DNA from: Frigoribacterium sp. ACAM 257
GTDB taxonomy: Bacteria > Actinomycetota > Actinomycetes > Actinomycetales > Microbacteriaceae
Assembly (NCBI RefSeq): GCF_007954365.1
Contig: NZ_VOLO01000003.1
Span: 62,001 to 126,000, forward strand
Direction of reading: 5' to 3'
DNA length: 64,000 nt
A program made the position numbers and the translations under genes. Of this stretch, positions 15,002-24,244 are shown in pieces (position 1 is the first letter of the stretch; each line of letters opens with the position of its first letter). The notes under the pieces are model-generated. The model searched no databases and had not been told where the DNA came from. It saw only the letters and a list, made by a program, of their open reading frames with translations.

Positions 15002-18000
15002 CTACGCCGAGGCGAGCACCTTGACGATGCGCTGCAGCGACACGCTCTCGCTCGGGCGCAGATCCTGGGCGAAGAGGCTGATGCGGAACTCCTCGAGCAT
15101 CCAGCGGGCACGCACGAGCGCCGGAGGCGCCCCCTCGGCCGGCGGGAACGCGCCGCCCGCCGCCTCGTACCGCTCCGTCGCCTGCTGCACCTCGGTCAGC
15201 CAGGCCCGGTCGCGCGACGGCGCCTCGAGCAGCTTCGCCGTACGGCGGGTGATGCCCACGAGGTACACGGGAACGCGTTGCAGCTGTTGCAGGCCGGTCG
15301 CCGAGACGAAGCCCGGGTGCACCAGCCGGTCGCGCTGCTGCCGCATGTCGGTCAGGGCCGTCAGCAGCGACATGTTCGTGGCCGCCTTCATGGCCTTGTC
15401 CGCGTCGCGGGCGGCGGTGAGGGTGCGGGCGACGAGCGACACCGTCTGGAACATCTGGTCCATCACGGCCCCCGACACCCGGTCGCGCACGGTGAGGAAC
15501 TCCTTCTTCGTGTAGAGCTGCCCGTCGGGCTTCACCCGGTGCAGCACGTCGTCGACGACCGCCACCAGGCAGTCCGCGAAGAGCGCTGAGGTGTTCTGGT
15601 ACGGGCTCGTCGCGAGGATGAGCTTCTCCGGCGCGGTGAGGTGCTGCTGCACGTACGCGACGGGGCTCGGCACGGCGAGCATCAGCAGGCGCCGCACCCC
15701 CTTCGGCGTCTCGCGTGCCTGGTCGGCCGGGGTCGCCATGAGGCGGATCGCCACGGAGGCGCCCTCGTCCACCAGCGCCGGGTACGCCCGGATCACGGTG
15801 TCGCCGTGTCGCGTGTCGAGCACGGTCGGGAGCTCGTCGAAGTCCCACGAGGTGAGGCCGCTGCGCTCGACGGCGTTCGCGGGGGCGGCGGTCGCGGCGT
15901 CGGGGCGACCGCCCTCGGGGCCGCCGCGTCCTCGCTGGCCGCGACCCGCGCCTCCTGCGCCCTGCCCCTGGGTGACCCGCGCGACGCTCTCGCGCATGTC
16001 GTCGCTGAGCCGGTGCTGCAGCTCGTCGAGCGACTTGCCCGCGCCGACCGTGCGGCCGCGCTCGTCGACGACGGCCCACGTCACGCGCAGGTGAGCGGGC
16101 ACCCGCTCGAGGTCGAAGTCGGCGGCGTCGACGGGCGTGTAGGTCAGCTTCTTGATGACGGAGGCGAGGGTCGCCGTGAACGACTCGGCCGCGTCGTGCG
16201 GCGGCTCGGCCGGCAGCTCGGCGGTGATCTTCGACGCCCAGTCGGCGGCGGGCACGACGTTCTTGCGGATCTGCTTCGGCAGCGACTTGATCAGCGAGGT
16301 GACCAGCTCGTCGCGGAGGCCCGGCACCTGCCAGTCGAACCCGGCCGGCCGGAGGCGCGCCAGCAGCGGCAGGGGCACGACCACCGTCACGCCGTCGTCG
16401 TCGGCACCCGGCTCGAACTTGTAGCGCAGGGTCAGCGTCTGGTCGCCCTGCCGCCACGTGCTCGGGAAGCCCGCCTCGTCGACGTCGGGCTCGTCGTCGC
16501 CGAGCAGGTCGGCGGCGGTCATCGTGAGCAGGTCGGGAGTGTCTTGCTTGGCCCTGCGCCACCAGCCCTCGAAGTCGCGGGTGCTCGTGACCTCGGCCGG
16601 CACGCGGCGCTGGAAGAACTCGAACGCGGCGTCGCCGTCGACGAGGATGTCGCGACGGCGGGTGCGCTCCTCCACCTCGGTGAGCTCGCGGATCAGCTGC
16701 TGGTTGGCCTTCTCGAACGACTGGCGGCTCTCCCAGTCGCCCTCGACGAGGGCGTGCCGGATGAAGAGCTCGCGGGCGTAGCCGGGGTCGATCCGGGAGA
16801 ACTGGATGCGCCTCCTCGGCACGATCGGGACGCCGTAGAGCGTCACGCGCTCGTAGGCGACGACCGAGCCCTGCTTCTTCTCCCAGTGCGGCTCGCCGTA
16901 GCTGCGCTTGACGAGGTCGGGCGCGAGCGGCTCGGCCCAGGCCGGGTCGATGGCGCCGTTGACGCGCGCGAAGAGGCGGCTCGTCTCGACGAGCTCGGCG
17001 CTCATGATCGCGGCGGGCTGCTTCTTCGCGAGGGAGCTGCCGGGGAACACCAGGAACCGCGTCTGGCGGGCGCCGACGTAGTCCTTCTTCTGCGGGTCGA
17101 ACAGGCCGATCTGGCTGAGCAGGCCGGCCAGGAGGCTGCGGTGCACGCCGTCGGGGTTCGTGCTGCGCTCGCCGACGTGCAGGCCGAGGGGCTTGGCCGC
17201 ACGCAGCAGCTGCCGGTAGACGTCCTGCCACTCGCGGACGCGCAGGTAGTTGAGGAACTCCTCGCGGCAGAGGCGCTTGAACGCGTTGCCGGTGAGCTCG
17301 TCCTTCTTGTCCTCCAGGTGGTTCCAGAGGTTGAGGAGCGTCATGAAGTCGCCCTGCGGGTCCTTGAAGCGCGCGTGCGCCTCGTCGGCCTGGGCACGGC
17401 GCTCGAGCGGGCGCTCGCGGGGATCCTGGATGCTCAGCGCCGCGACGATCGCGAGCACCTCGCGGGTGGTGCCGTGCACCTTCGACTCGACGGCCATCCG
17501 GGCCAGGCGCGGGTCGATCGGCAGACGCGTCAGCTGCTTGCCGACGCGGGTGATCTGGCCGCCCTGGGTGACGGCGCCGAGCTCGCGCAGCAGGTCGAGG
17601 CCGTCCTTGATGCCGCGCGAGTCCGGCGGCTGGAGGAACGGGAACGCCGCGATGTCGCCCAGCCCGAGCGAGATCATCTGCAGGATGACGGCGGCGAGGT
17701 TCGTGCGGAGGATCTCGGGCTCGGTGAACTCGTCGCGCCTGCCGAAGTCGGCCTCGCTGTAGAGCCGGATCGCGATGCCGTCGCTCGTGCGGCCCGACCG
17801 GCCGGAGCGCTGGTTCGCGCTGGCCTGCGAGATCGCCTCGATCGGCAGGCGCTGCACCTTCGCGCGGGTCGAGTAGCGGCTGATGCGCGCGGTGCCGGCG
17901 TCGATCACGTACTTGATGCCCGGCACGGTGAGGCTGGTCTCGGCGACGTTCGTCGCGAGGACGATGCGGCGCCTGGTCCCTGCCGTGCTGCTCGGCTGGA

Positions 18001-18985
18001 AGACGCGGTGCTGGTCGGCCGCGCTCAGTCGGCCGTAGAGGGGCAGCACCTCGGTCTGCGGCAGGTTCCGCGCACGGATCGCGTCCTCCGCGTCGCGGAT
18101 CTCGTTCTCGCCGCTGAGGAACACGAGCACGTCGCCCGAGCTCTCGCGGGCCAGCTCGTCGAGGGCCTCGTTGATGCCCTGAAGGTAGTCCTTGTCGTCG
18201 GCGCGCTGCCTCGGGTCGCCGGCCCGCGCCTCCTTCGCCCGTCTGGCTGCGGCACCGGGGCGGCCGGGCTCGCCACGGCGGCGGCCGTCGTCTCGTCGGG
18301 CGTCGTCGCGTCGGGCGCTCGGCCGCGAGGGCACGGGTGCCTCGTCGAGCTCGTCCAGGTCATCGACGTCGCGGTCGTCGTCGGCCGTCGTGTCGTCGGC
18401 GACGAGCGGCCGGTAGCGGATCTCGACCGGGTAGGTGCGGCCGGAGACCTCGACGATGGGCGCCCCGTCGAAGTGCTGGGAGAACGACTCGGGATCGATC
18501 GTCGCGCTCGTGATGATCAGCTTGAGGTCGGGACGGCGCGGCAGCAGCTGCTTCAGGTACCCGAGCAGGAAGTCGATGGTGAGGCTGCGCTCGTGCGCCT
18601 CGTCGATGATGATCGTGTCGTACCGCTTCAGCTCGCGGTCGAAGTGGATCTCGTTCAGCAGGATGCCGTCGGTCATCAGCTTGATCTGCGTGTCGGCGCC
18701 GACCTTGTCGGTGAACCGCACCTGGTAGCCGACGAGCCCGCCGACCTCCTCGCCGAGCTCTTCGGCGATGCGCTCGCTGATCGTGCGTGCGGCGATGCGG
18801 CGCGGCTGGGTGTGCCCGATGCTCGTGCGGCCGAGCTCGAGGCAGATCTTCGGCAGCTGCGTCGTCTTGCCCGAGCCGGTCGACCCCGCGACGATGACGA
18901 CCTGGTGGTCGCGGATCGCGGCGGCGATGTCGTCGCGTCTCTGGCTGACCGGCAGCTCGGGGGGATAGGTGATGGTGGGCGACAT
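15002..18985 (-). CDS. hrpA: ATP-dependent RNA helicase HrpA (DEAH family)
   Basis: DEAH/RHA helicase that remodels RNA or ribonucleoprotein, 1327 residues, full length for HrpA. Walker A GSTGSGKTT is at residues 34-42; the DEAH box (IIIDEAHERS) is at 128-131; SAT is at 160-162; motif VI is QRSGRSGR. A charged, low-complexity insertion of about 70 residues (about 196-265, rich in Asp then Arg) separates the two RecA lobes. The HA2/OB-fold and the long HrpA-specific C-terminal region follow. GGAGGG precedes ATG 18985. It appears monocistronic. Confidence 0.95.
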   Translation of the reverse strand: MSPTITYPPELPVSQRRDDIAAAIRDHQVVIVAGSTGSGKTTQLPKICLELGRTSIGHTQPRRIAARTISERIAEELGEEVGGLVGYQVRFTDKVGADTQIKLMTDGILLNEIHFDRELKRYDTIIIDEAHERSLTIDFLLGYLKQLLPRRPDLKLIITSATIDPESFSQHFDGAPIVEVSGRTYPVEIRYRPLVADDTTADDDRDVDDLDELDEAPVPSRPSARRDDARRDDGRRRGEPGRPGAAARRAKEARAGDPRQRADDKDYLQGINEALDELARESSGDVLVFLSGENEIRDAEDAIRARNLPQTEVLPLYGRLSAADQHRVFQPSSTAGTRRRIVLATNVAETSLTVPGIKYVIDAGTARISRYSTRAKVQRLPIEAISQASANQRSGRSGRTSDGIAIRLYSEADFGRRDEFTEPEILRTNLAAVILQMISLGLGDIAAFPFLQPPDSRGIKDGLDLLRELGAVTQGGQITRVGKQLTRLPIDPRLARMAVESKVHGTTREVLAIVAALSIQDPRERPLERRAQADEAHARFKDPQGDFMTLLNLWNHLEDKKDELTGNAFKRLCREEFLNYLRVREWQDVYRQLLRAAKPLGLHVGERSTNPDGVHRSLLAGLLSQIGLFDPQKKDYVGARQTRFLVFPGSSLAKKQPAAIMSAELVETSRLFARVNGAIDPAWAEPLAPDLVKRSYGEPHWEKKQGSVVAYERVTLYGVPIVPRRRIQFSRIDPGYARELFIRHALVEGDWESRQSFEKANQQLIRELTEVEERTRRRDILVDGDAAFEFFQRRVPAEVTSTRDFEGWWRRAKQDTPDLLTMTAADLLGDDEPDVDEAGFPSTWRQGDQTLTLRYKFEPGADDDGVTVVVPLPLLARLRPAGFDWQVPGLRDELVTSLIKSLPKQIRKNVVPAADWASKITAELPAEPPHDAAESFTATLASVIKKLTYTPVDAADFDLERVPAHLRVTWAVVDERGRTVGAGKSLDELQHRLSDDMRESVARVTQGQGAGGAGRGQRGRGGPEGGRPDAATAAPANAVERSGLTSWDFDELPTVLDTRHGDTVIRAYPALVDEGASVAIRLMATPADQARETPKGVRRLLMLAVPSPVAYVQQHLTAPEKLILATSPYQNTSALFADCLVAVVDDVLHRVKPDGQLYTKKEFLTVRDRVSGAVMDQMFQTVSLVARTLTAARDADKAMKAATNMSLLTALTDMRQQRDRLVHPGFVSATGLQQLQRVPVYLVGITRRTAKLLEAPSRDRAWLTEVQQATERYEAAGGAFPPAEGAPPALVRARWMLEEFRISLFAQDLRPSESVSLQRIVKVLASA

Positions 18986-19125
18986 GAGCCCTCCATCGTA
19001 AGCCGCGCGGGCTGGGGAGCGCTCCCCGCCGTGGTCCCTCCCCGACCGGTCGGCCGTGGTGCGTCGTCCCCAGCGGCAGCCGACACGAGGAGGCGCGGGC
19101 CGGCCCGGCAGGCAGCCTCGCTCCC

Positions 19126-19830
19126 ATGACCCTCACGAACCGTCTCCCCGCCGCCTCCCCGTCCGCCGCCGTCGGGGCGGCCTCGCCGCTCGCCGTCATG
19201 ACCGACCCGCTCTGCGTCTGCGTTCTCGACGTGCTCGAGGACGGCACGCGGGCGGCCTCGCAGCTCGTGGCCGAGGTGTCGCGGCGGCTCGGGCCCTCGG
19301 CCGGAGGACCAGCGTTCGTGGCGTCGCGCGTGGCGCTGCTGGTCGCGTCGGGCTTCGTGGAGGCGAGCGAGCCGCCGCCGGGCGCGGCCGCACGGGCCGA
19401 GACGGTGCTGTCCGTCGCGGAACGGCGGTCGTGCGAGCTGCTCGACGCGCTCGCCGAGGCAGTCTCGGAGGTGCGCGACGCCGGCGACGTGCAGCAGGAG
19501 CAGGACCTCGTGGACGCTCTCGAGACCGCGTGGGCCGCCCGCGACGGTCGCCGGTCCGGTCTGCGGGGCGTCGATGAGTTCCGCGCGTCCGAGGCCGGCC
19601 GCCGCCACGCGCGTCGAGTCGCCGAGGGGACGCTCGGCCAGCCGGGCTCGCCCTTCGCCGCCGGCCGAGTCGGATCGTGCCGGCCGTCCGGGGTACGCCT
19701 TCGCACAGCTCCGCTTCGTCGGGCGCACGGCGGTGTTCCTCGTGTTCCTCTCGACCCTGATCGTGCGCAGCGGGGTGCGGTAGCGGCGCCGGCAACGAGC
19801 CAGCCGGGCTCGGCGTCACGGGACGTATGA
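19126..19830 (+). CDS. putative winged-helix regulator with an anomalous 3' end
   Basis: The open frame encodes 234 residues. The first 180 or so look real: a helical domain with a PadR/winged-helix-like pattern (MTDPLCVCVLDVLEDGTRAASQLVAEV, described in parts) and a C-terminal helical segment ending near RRHARRVAEG, with GC-rich third codon positions. From about 19665 the GC-rich third position moves to the next frame. There the codons read AFAQLRFVGRTAVFLVFLS and stop at 19781-19783. I read this as a possible frameshift, sequencing or natural, that replaces a hydrophobic tail. The family call is tentative. No clear ribosome site precedes ATG 19126. Confidence 0.5.
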   Translation: MTLTNRLPAASPSAAVGAASPLAVMTDPLCVCVLDVLEDGTRAASQLVAEVSRRLGPSAGGPAFVASRVALLVASGFVEASEPPPGAAARAETVLSVAERRSCELLDALAEAVSEVRDAGDVQQEQDLVDALETAWAARDGRRSGLRGVDEFRASEAGRRHARRVAEGTLGQPGSPFAAGRVGSCRPSGVRLRTAPLRRAHGGVPRVPLDPDRAQRGAVAAPATSQPGSASRDV

Positions 19831-19873
19831 TCCGACCAGGACCACTCGTCAACGGAGACGGAGCACACCCGAC

Positions 19874-21490
19874 ATGAGCACGAACGCACCCACGACCAGC
19901 CCGACCGGCCGCGCGACGGCCTCGGTCGCCGCGATCCTCAGCGAGGCGGCCTCCCGGTACCCGGACGACGTCGCCGTCGTCGTCGGCCCGCAGCGCACCA
20001 CCTACCGCGAGCTCTGGCAGCAGTCGCTCGCCTACGCGGGCGCCCTCCGCGCCCGTGGCGTCGGCGAGGGCGACCGCGTCGCGATGCTCGTGCCGAACGT
20101 CGCCGACTTCGCCCGCGTCTACTACGCGACCCTCGCGCTCGGCGCAGTCGTCGTGCCCGTGCACGCGCTGCTCAAGCGCCACGAGATCGAGTACGTGCTG
20201 GGCGACAGCGGGTCGTCGTTGCTCGTCTGCGCGGCGCCGCTGCTCGCCGAGGGCGCGGCCGGGGCGCAGCTGGCGGGAGTCGACGTCGTGACGGTGCTCG
20301 CGCCTCCTGCGACCGACGCCGGCACGGCCGTCGTGCCCGCGGCGCCCGACCGGCTCGAGGCGCTCGCCGCCGAGGCAGAGCCGCTGACGACCTACGTGCC
20401 GCGGCACCCGTTCGACACCGCCACGATCCTCTACACGAGCGGCACGACCGGCCAGCCGAAGGGTGCCGAGGGCTCGCACTTCGCCCTGCTGCAGCAGGTC
20501 GACACCAACCTGATGAGCACCTTCGACATGCGTCGCGGCGACGTGCTGCTCGGCGCCCTGCCCCTGTTCCACACCTTCGGCCAGACCTGCACGATGAACA
20601 CCGGCTTCCGGGCCGGCGCGACGATCGTCATGCTGCCGAAGTTCGACGGCGACGCGGCGCTCGCGGCCATGGTCGAGCACGGCTGCGAGGTCTTCATGGG
20701 CGTGCCGACGATGTACATGGCGCTGCTCGACGCCGCGACGCGGTCGGAGGCACGACCGCCGCTGCGGTACGCGATCTCGGGCGGCGCCTCCTTGCCGCTC
20801 GCCGTGCTGGCCAAGTTCGAGCAGGTCTTCGGCGCCCCGGTGCACGAGGGGTACGGGCTCACCGAGACGTCGCCGGTCGCGACGTTCAACCACGTCGGGC
20901 GTCCTCCACGGCCCGGCACGATCGGCACCCCGATCTGGGGAGTCGACGTGGAGATCGCCGACTCGTCCGTGGAGGACCGGATCGTGCTGCTGCCGCACGG
21001 CGAGATCGGCGAGATCGTCGTCCGCGGCCACAACCTCATGAACGGCTACCTCGACCGGCCGGAGGACACGGCGAAGGCGGTCGTCGACGGCTGGTTCCGC
21101 ACCGGCGACCTCGGCACGAAGGACGACGACGACTACCTCACCGTCGTCGACCGCACCAAGGACATGATCATCCGCAACGGCTACAACGTGTACCCGCGCC
21201 AGGTCGAGGAGGTGCTCGCCCAGCACCCCGACGTGACCATGGCCGCCGTCTTCGGCGTGCCGCACGAGACGCACGGTCAGGAGATCGAGGCGGCCGTCGT
21301 GCTGCGCGCCGGCGCGACCGTCGCCCCCGAGGAGCTGGTCGCCTTCGTCTCGGACGAGATCGCCGCGTACAAGTTCCCCCGCGTGGTGCACGTCGTCGAC
21401 GCGCTGCCCCTCGGCCCCAGCGGCAAGGTGCTTAAGCGCGACCTGGTCGCGAGGTTCGGCACGCAGGAGGCGGCCGTCACGCCATCCTGA
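19874..21490 (+). CDS. long-chain fatty-acid--CoA ligase (AMP-binding enzyme)
   Basis: Adenylate-forming acyl-CoA synthetase, 538 residues. All core motifs are present: ILYTSGTTGQPKGAE (A3, about 185-200), GYGLTETSP (A5), GWFRTGDLG (A7), DRTKDMIIRNGYNVYP (A8) and GPSGKVLKRDL with the catalytic lysine (A10). There is no carrier domain, so the product is an acyl-CoA for beta-oxidation or lipid synthesis. Substrate chain length cannot be told from sequence. It starts at ATG 19874 after a purine-rich CGGAGACGGAGC. The 72-bp palindrome copy 2 begins 33 bp after its stop. Confidence 0.92.
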   Translation: MSTNAPTTSPTGRATASVAAILSEAASRYPDDVAVVVGPQRTTYRELWQQSLAYAGALRARGVGEGDRVAMLVPNVADFARVYYATLALGAVVVPVHALLKRHEIEYVLGDSGSSLLVCAAPLLAEGAAGAQLAGVDVVTVLAPPATDAGTAVVPAAPDRLEALAAEAEPLTTYVPRHPFDTATILYTSGTTGQPKGAEGSHFALLQQVDTNLMSTFDMRRGDVLLGALPLFHTFGQTCTMNTGFRAGATIVMLPKFDGDAALAAMVEHGCEVFMGVPTMYMALLDAATRSEARPPLRYAISGGASLPLAVLAKFEQVFGAPVHEGYGLTETSPVATFNHVGRPPRPGTIGTPIWGVDVEIADSSVEDRIVLLPHGEIGEIVVRGHNLMNGYLDRPEDTAKAVVDGWFRTGDLGTKDDDDYLTVVDRTKDMIIRNGYNVYPRQVEEVLAQHPDVTMAAVFGVPHETHGQEIEAAVVLRAGATVAPEELVAFVSDEIAAYKFPRVVHVVDALPLGPSGKVLKRDLVARFGTQEAAVTPS

Positions 21491-21522
21491 CCGCTCGCGC
21501 CGCTGTCGCGTCCAGCTGAGCG

Positions 21523-21594
21523 TCGAGGGCGGGTATTCCGGGTCGAGGGCGGGTAGCCGCGGACCCGCCCTCGGCCCGGAATACCCGCCCTCGA
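21523..21594. repeat. 72-bp palindromic element, copy 2
   Basis: Same architecture as copy 1: four 12-mers at a 20-bp period, forward, forward, reverse, reverse. Spacers are ATTCCGGG, AGCCGCGG and CCCGGAAT; the outer two match copy 1 exactly. The 32-bp arms differ at one position. It ends 9 bp upstream of the TACGAT -10 of the DMT gene, so it covers the place where a -35 element would sit. Confidence 0.9.
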
Positions 21595-21603
21595 CGGGGT
21601 CGG

Positions 21604-21609
21604 TACGAT
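21604..21609 (+). promoter_or_regulatory. -10 element of the DMT transporter gene
   Basis: TACGAT, six bases (CGGCGC), then GTG at 21616: leaderless layout, immediately downstream of palindrome copy 2. Confidence 0.55.
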
Positions 21610-21615
21610 CGGCGC

Positions 21616-22590
21616 GTGATCGGCATCGTGCTCGCGGCACTGCTCTGGGGCACCACCGGCACGGCGGCGAGCCTGCTCCCGGAGTCGGTCAGCCCGCTCG
21701 CGACGGGCGCGGCGACGATGTGCGTCGGCGGCCTGCTGCTCGCGCTGACCGCGCCGAGGCAGGCGGCGGCGGTGCTCCGAGGAGGCGGCGCCTCCTGGCG
21801 CTGGATCGTCCCGGGAGCGCTGGCGGTCGTCGCGTACCCGCTCGCGTTCTACTCGTCGATGTCCCTGGCCGGGGTCGCCGTCGGCAACGTCGTCTCGCTC
21901 GGGACGGCGCCCCTCTTCGCGGCGCTGCTCGAGCGGCTGCTCGACCCGGCCGCGCGCCGGCGACGGCTCGACCGGCGCTGGGCGGCCTCGGCCGGGGCCG
22001 CCGTCGCGGGGGTGGCGCTGCTGGCGGCGTTCGGGCACGACGAGCAGCCCCGTGACTTCGGCTTCGTCGCCGGTCCCGGCCAGGCGGCGGCCACCGGGCT
22101 GCAGCCGACGTCGACGTTCCTGGTCGGGGTCGCGCTCGGCCTGCTCGCCGGTCTCGCGTACGCGACCTACACGTACACGGCGGGCCGCCTCCTCGACCTC
22201 GGCCACACGGCGCGCGGCTCGATGGCGGCGCAGTTCGGCGTCGGGGCCGTGCTGCTCGTGCCGGTGCTGCTGCTGACGGGCGCCCCGATCGTGCAGACGG
22301 GCAGCTCCGTGGGGGTGCACGTGTACCTCGCGCTCGGGCCGATGTTCGTCGCGTACCTGCTGTTCGGGGCCGGCCTCCGCACCGTGCCGAGCTCGCGTGC
22401 GACGACGGTCACGCTGCTCGAGCCCGTGGTGGCGCCCCTGCTCGCGGTCCTCGTCGTGGGGGAGCGGCTCGCTCCGCCCGGCTGGCTCGGCCTCGCGCTA
22501 GTGCTGGCCGGGGTCGCGGCCGTCGTCACGTCCCGGCCGTCGCCGCCGGGGTCGGCCGCCTCTCGACGAGCGGTCGTGTCGGACGCCTAG
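21616..22590 (+). CDS. EamA/DMT-family transporter
   Basis: Drug/metabolite-transporter-type permease of 324 residues with about ten hydrophobic helices in two EamA repeats. The first helix begins at the GTG start ([20 protein letters not shown], the usual WG-T/G signature). The last repeat has [20 protein letters not shown] and VVGERL, the second EamA signature. Likely an exporter of amino acids or other metabolites; the substrate is unknown. The TAG stop at 22588-22590 is part of the putative -10 (TAGGGT) of prpD, so the two genes abut. Confidence 0.88.
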   Translation: MIGIVLAALLWGTTGTAASLLPESVSPLATGAATMCVGGLLLALTAPRQAAAVLRGGGASWRWIVPGALAVVAYPLAFYSSMSLAGVAVGNVVSLGTAPLFAALLERLLDPAARRRRLDRRWAASAGAAVAGVALLAAFGHDEQPRDFGFVAGPGQAAATGLQPTSTFLVGVALGLLAGLAYATYTYTAGRLLDLGHTARGSMAAQFGVGAVLLVPVLLLTGAPIVQTGSSVGVHVYLALGPMFVAYLLFGAGLRTVPSSRATTVTLLEPVVAPLLAVLVVGERLAPPGWLGLALVLAGVAAVVTSRPSPPGSAASRRAVVSDA

Positions 22591-22593
22591 GGT
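22588..22593 (+). promoter_or_regulatory. -10 element of the prp operon, overlapping the DMT stop codon
   Basis: TAGGGT, seven bases (GGGGCAG), then GTG 22601. The first three bases are the stop codon of the preceding gene. Confidence 0.45.
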
Positions 22594-22600
22594 GGGGCAG

Positions 22601-24244
22601 GTGATGCTCATCGACGTGCACGTCCACCGTTCCGACGACCCGCTCGCGCGGCACGACGAGCTGGCCCACCGGCTGGCCTCGGTCGCGGTCGACCCCGTGG
22701 CGGTCGACGACGACGTGGCCGAGATGGTGGTGAACCGCGTGATCGACAACGCGGCCGTCGCGGTCGCGAGCCTCGGCCGGGCACCGGTCACCGCGGCCAG
22801 GGCGCAGGCGGCGGCGCGGCTGCAGCACCGCGCACGGCACGCCGGGGCAGGTGCCGGCGACAGCCCCGCCGACACGGCCGACCGCCCCGACAGCACCCTG
22901 CACGCCGCGGGCCCGGCCGGCATCGCGAGCTCCGACGCCCGCAGCCCGCGCGCCGGCTCGACCGTCTTCGGCCTCGACCCCGAGCTGCGCGTCCAGCCCG
23001 AGTGGGCGGCCTGGGCGAACGGCGTCGCCGTGCGCGAGCTCGACTACCACGACACGTTCCTCGCCGCCGAGTACTCGCACCCCGGCGACAACATCCCGCC
23101 CGTGCTCGCCGTCGCCCAGCACGTCGGCGCCGACGGCGAGCAGCTGGTCCGCGGCATCGCGGCCGGCTACGAGCTGCAGATCGACCTCGCCCGCGCGATC
23201 AGCCTGCACGCCCACAAGATCGACCACGTGGCGCACCTCGGCCCGAGCGCGGCCGGCGGCATCGCCGCGCTGCTCGGCCTGGACACGGAGACCACCGCGC
23301 AGGCCATCGCCCAGGCTCTCCACACGACCACGGCCACGCGGCAGTCCCGCAAGGGCCTGATCTCGAGCTGGAAGGCCTACGCGCCCGCCTTCGCCGGCAA
23401 GCAGGCGATCGAGGCGATCGACCGTGCGCTGCGGGGCCAGACCAGCCCGAGCCCGATCTGGGAGGGGGAGGACGGCGTCGTCGCGCGCCTGCTCGACGGC
23501 CCCGACGCGCGCTACTCCGTGCCGCTGCCCGGCCCCGGCGAGGCGAAGCGGGCGATCCTCGACAGCTACACGAAAGAGCACTCGGCCGAGTACCAGGCCC
23601 AGGCCTGGATCGACCTCGCCCGTCGTCTCGGCCGCGAACGGCCCGAGCTGCGCGACCCGGCCGCAGTGCGGAGCATCGTCCTGCACACCAGCCACCACAC
23701 GCACGTCGTGATCGGCTCGGGCGCCGGCGACCCGCAGAAGTACGACCCGACCGCCAGCCGCGAGACGCTCGACCACTCGATCCCGTACATCGTCGCCGTC
23801 GCCCTGCAGGACGGCGAGTGGCACCACGAGCGCAGCTACGCGCCCGAGCGGGCACAGCGCCCCGACACGATCGAGCTCTGGAGGCGGATCACGACCGCCG
23901 AGGACGCAGAGTGGACCCGGCGCTACCACTCCGCCGACCCGGCCGAGAAGGCGTTCGGCGGACGCATCGAGGTGGAGTTCACCGACGGCTCGCGGCTCGT
24001 CGACGAGATCGCCGTCGCCGACGCGCACCCGCTCGGCGCGCGGCCGTTCGCCCGCGAGGACTACGTGCGGAAGTTCCGCACGCTGGCCGAGGGGGTGCTG
24101 GCGCAGGAGGAGGTGGAGCGGTTCCTAGAACTGGCCACGCGCCTCCGGACGCTCGACGCGCACGAGCTCGCCGGGCTGACGCTCACGCCCCCGGCGGGCT
24201 CGCTCGACCAGGCCGACGCGGCCTCGCCCGACGGGCTCTTCTGA
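22601..24244 (+). CDS. prpD: 2-methylcitrate dehydratase
   Basis: MmgE/PrpD-family dehydratase that converts 2-methylcitrate to 2-methylaconitate in propionate breakdown; about 547 residues. Characteristic segments include [53 protein letters not shown] and [18 protein letters not shown] Pro/Ala/Gly-rich insertion occurs at about residues 65-110. Possible starts are GTG 22592, GTG 22601 and ATG 22604. GTG 22601 is preferred because TAGGGT lies seven bases upstream, while ATG 22604 could use GGTGGGG as ribosome site. The stop overlaps the prpB start by one base (TGATG). Confidence 0.94.
   Translation: MMLIDVHVHRSDDPLARHDELAHRLASVAVDPVAVDDDVAEMVVNRVIDNAAVAVASLGRAPVTAARAQAAARLQHRARHAGAGAGDSPADTADRPDSTLHAAGPAGIASSDARSPRAGSTVFGLDPELRVQPEWAAWANGVAVRELDYHDTFLAAEYSHPGDNIPPVLAVAQHVGADGEQLVRGIAAGYELQIDLARAISLHAHKIDHVAHLGPSAAGGIAALLGLDTETTAQAIAQALHTTTATRQSRKGLISSWKAYAPAFAGKQAIEAIDRALRGQTSPSPIWEGEDGVVARLLDGPDARYSVPLPGPGEAKRAILDSYTKEHSAEYQAQAWIDLARRLGRERPELRDPAAVRSIVLHTSHHTHVVIGSGAGDPQKYDPTASRETLDHSIPYIVAVALQDGEWHHERSYAPERAQRPDTIELWRRITTAEDAEWTRRYHSADPAEKAFGGRIEVEFTDGSRLVDEIAVADAHPLGARPFAREDYVRKFRTLAEGVLAQEEVERFLELATRLRTLDAHELAGLTLTPPAGSLDQADAASPDGLF

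Noticed and set aside
15641-19129. A 1162-residue open frame antisense to hrpA
   Set aside because: Val/Leu/Asp/Gly/Arg-rich composition typical of antisense reading of high-GC coding DNA; no domain is visible and HrpA is certain on the other strand.
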